A stretch of 5,498 nt of DNA from assembly GCA_023459535.1 (NCBI GenBank), contig JAEWTK010000090.1:1-5498 (forward strand). The letters run 5' to 3'. The stretch comes from Pseudomonadota bacterium. GTDB lineage: Bacteria > Pseudomonadota > Gammaproteobacteria > Burkholderiales > Methylophilaceae. Each line of letters starts with the position of its first letter. The stretch's first letter is position 1. Under the pieces are notes generated by a model, which did no database searches, was not told the DNA's origin, and worked only from the letters and a program-made list of their open reading frames with translations. Positions 5,342 to 5,498 of the stretch are shown in pieces. The translations under genes were made by a program, and so were the position numbers.

Positions 5342-5498
5342 ATGGCTGTTGAGCGTGTTTTATCGGGCATGCGTCCTACGGGAAGCTTGCATTTGGGTCA
5401 TTATCACGGAGTTCTGAAAAACTGGGTCAAGTTGCAACACGAGCATGAATGCCTGTTTTTTGTTGCAGACTGGCACGCATTGACAACGCATTACGACA
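5342..5498 (+). CDS. trpS: Tryptophanyl-tRNA synthetase, N-terminal part (3' end outside window)
   Basis: The 52 visible residues start MAVERVLSGMRPTGSLHLGH and continue YHGVLKNWVKLQ. RPTG followed by HLGH (17-20) is the class I HIGH-type ATP-binding signature, and VADWHALTTHY (41-51) is a TrpRS hallmark. The enzyme charges tRNA-Trp with tryptophan in the cytoplasm. The frame is open to the window edge, so most of the protein (families run about 330-400 residues) lies beyond it. The N-terminus matches the type of TrpRS I recall from Betaproteobacteria (SGMRPTGxLHLGHYHGVLKNW) rather than the shorter E. coli form. The ATG at 5342 has only a weak ribosome site (GGA at 5328-5330, 11 bases upstream). 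It follows the protease gene by 52 bases and probably has its own promoter. Confidence 0.97.
   Translation, partial: MAVERVLSGMRPTGSLHLGHYHGVLKNWVKLQHEHECLFFVADWHALTTHYD

Overview
The window looks like chromosomal DNA of a betaproteobacterium, most likely from the Nitrosomonadales/Methylophilales side, although the exact genus cannot be read from it. The reasons are: the yciB-yciI-bolA-ppiC gene order, which I recall as common in Betaproteobacteria; the rnm-yciO pair followed by a small M50 protease and trpS; the N-terminus of TrpRS; and moderate GC. Nine protein-coding genes cover almost the whole window. The first (sbtA) and the last (trpS) are cut by the window edges. I see no tRNA, rRNA, CRISPR, insertion sequence or phage gene, and no gene-free stretch longer than about 120 bases.

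Layout. (1) Bases 1-949, + strand: the C-terminal half of an SbtA-type sodium/bicarbonate transporter, then an SbtB-type PII-like regulator whose ribosome binding site overlaps the sbtA stop. This is a bicarbonate uptake module. It suggests, without proving, an autotrophic or CO2-fixing lifestyle. (2) Bases 963-996: a hairpin flanked by an A-run and a T-run, able to end transcription from both sides. (3) Bases 1028-3013, - strand: a tight four-gene cluster read yciB -> yciI -> bolA -> ppiC. It encodes an inner-membrane septation/envelope protein, a small YciI enzyme-like protein, a BolA-family protein and an exported parvulin-type prolyl isomerase. (4) Bases 3014-3130: a divergent intergenic region with an extended -10 promoter candidate and two hyphenated palindromes. 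(5) Bases 3131-5289, + strand: a PHP-family nuclease/phosphatase (RNase AM/YciV type, TTG start), YciO (a paralogue of the tRNA t6A enzyme TsaC) one base later, then a PDZ-less membrane metalloprotease of the site-2 protease family. (6) Bases 5290-5341: a perfect TATAAT box before trpS, which begins at 5342 and runs off the window.

How the parts fit. The sbtAB pair stands apart functionally. The minus-strand cluster mixes envelope biogenesis (YciB, exported prolyl isomerase) with a BolA protein linked to Fe-S/redox and stress functions. The plus-strand cluster centres on RNA and translation (RNase AM-like PHP protein, YciO, TrpRS), with a membrane protease between. The E. coli counterparts yciB, yciI, yciV (rnm) and yciO all lie around the trp operon there, so part of this neighbourhood appears to be an old conserved block. 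Nothing here is clearly a new system. The points most worth a second look are the non-cyanobacterial sbtAB module with an SbtB lacking the cysteine-containing tail, the palindrome-rich divergent region, and the YciO active-site changes.
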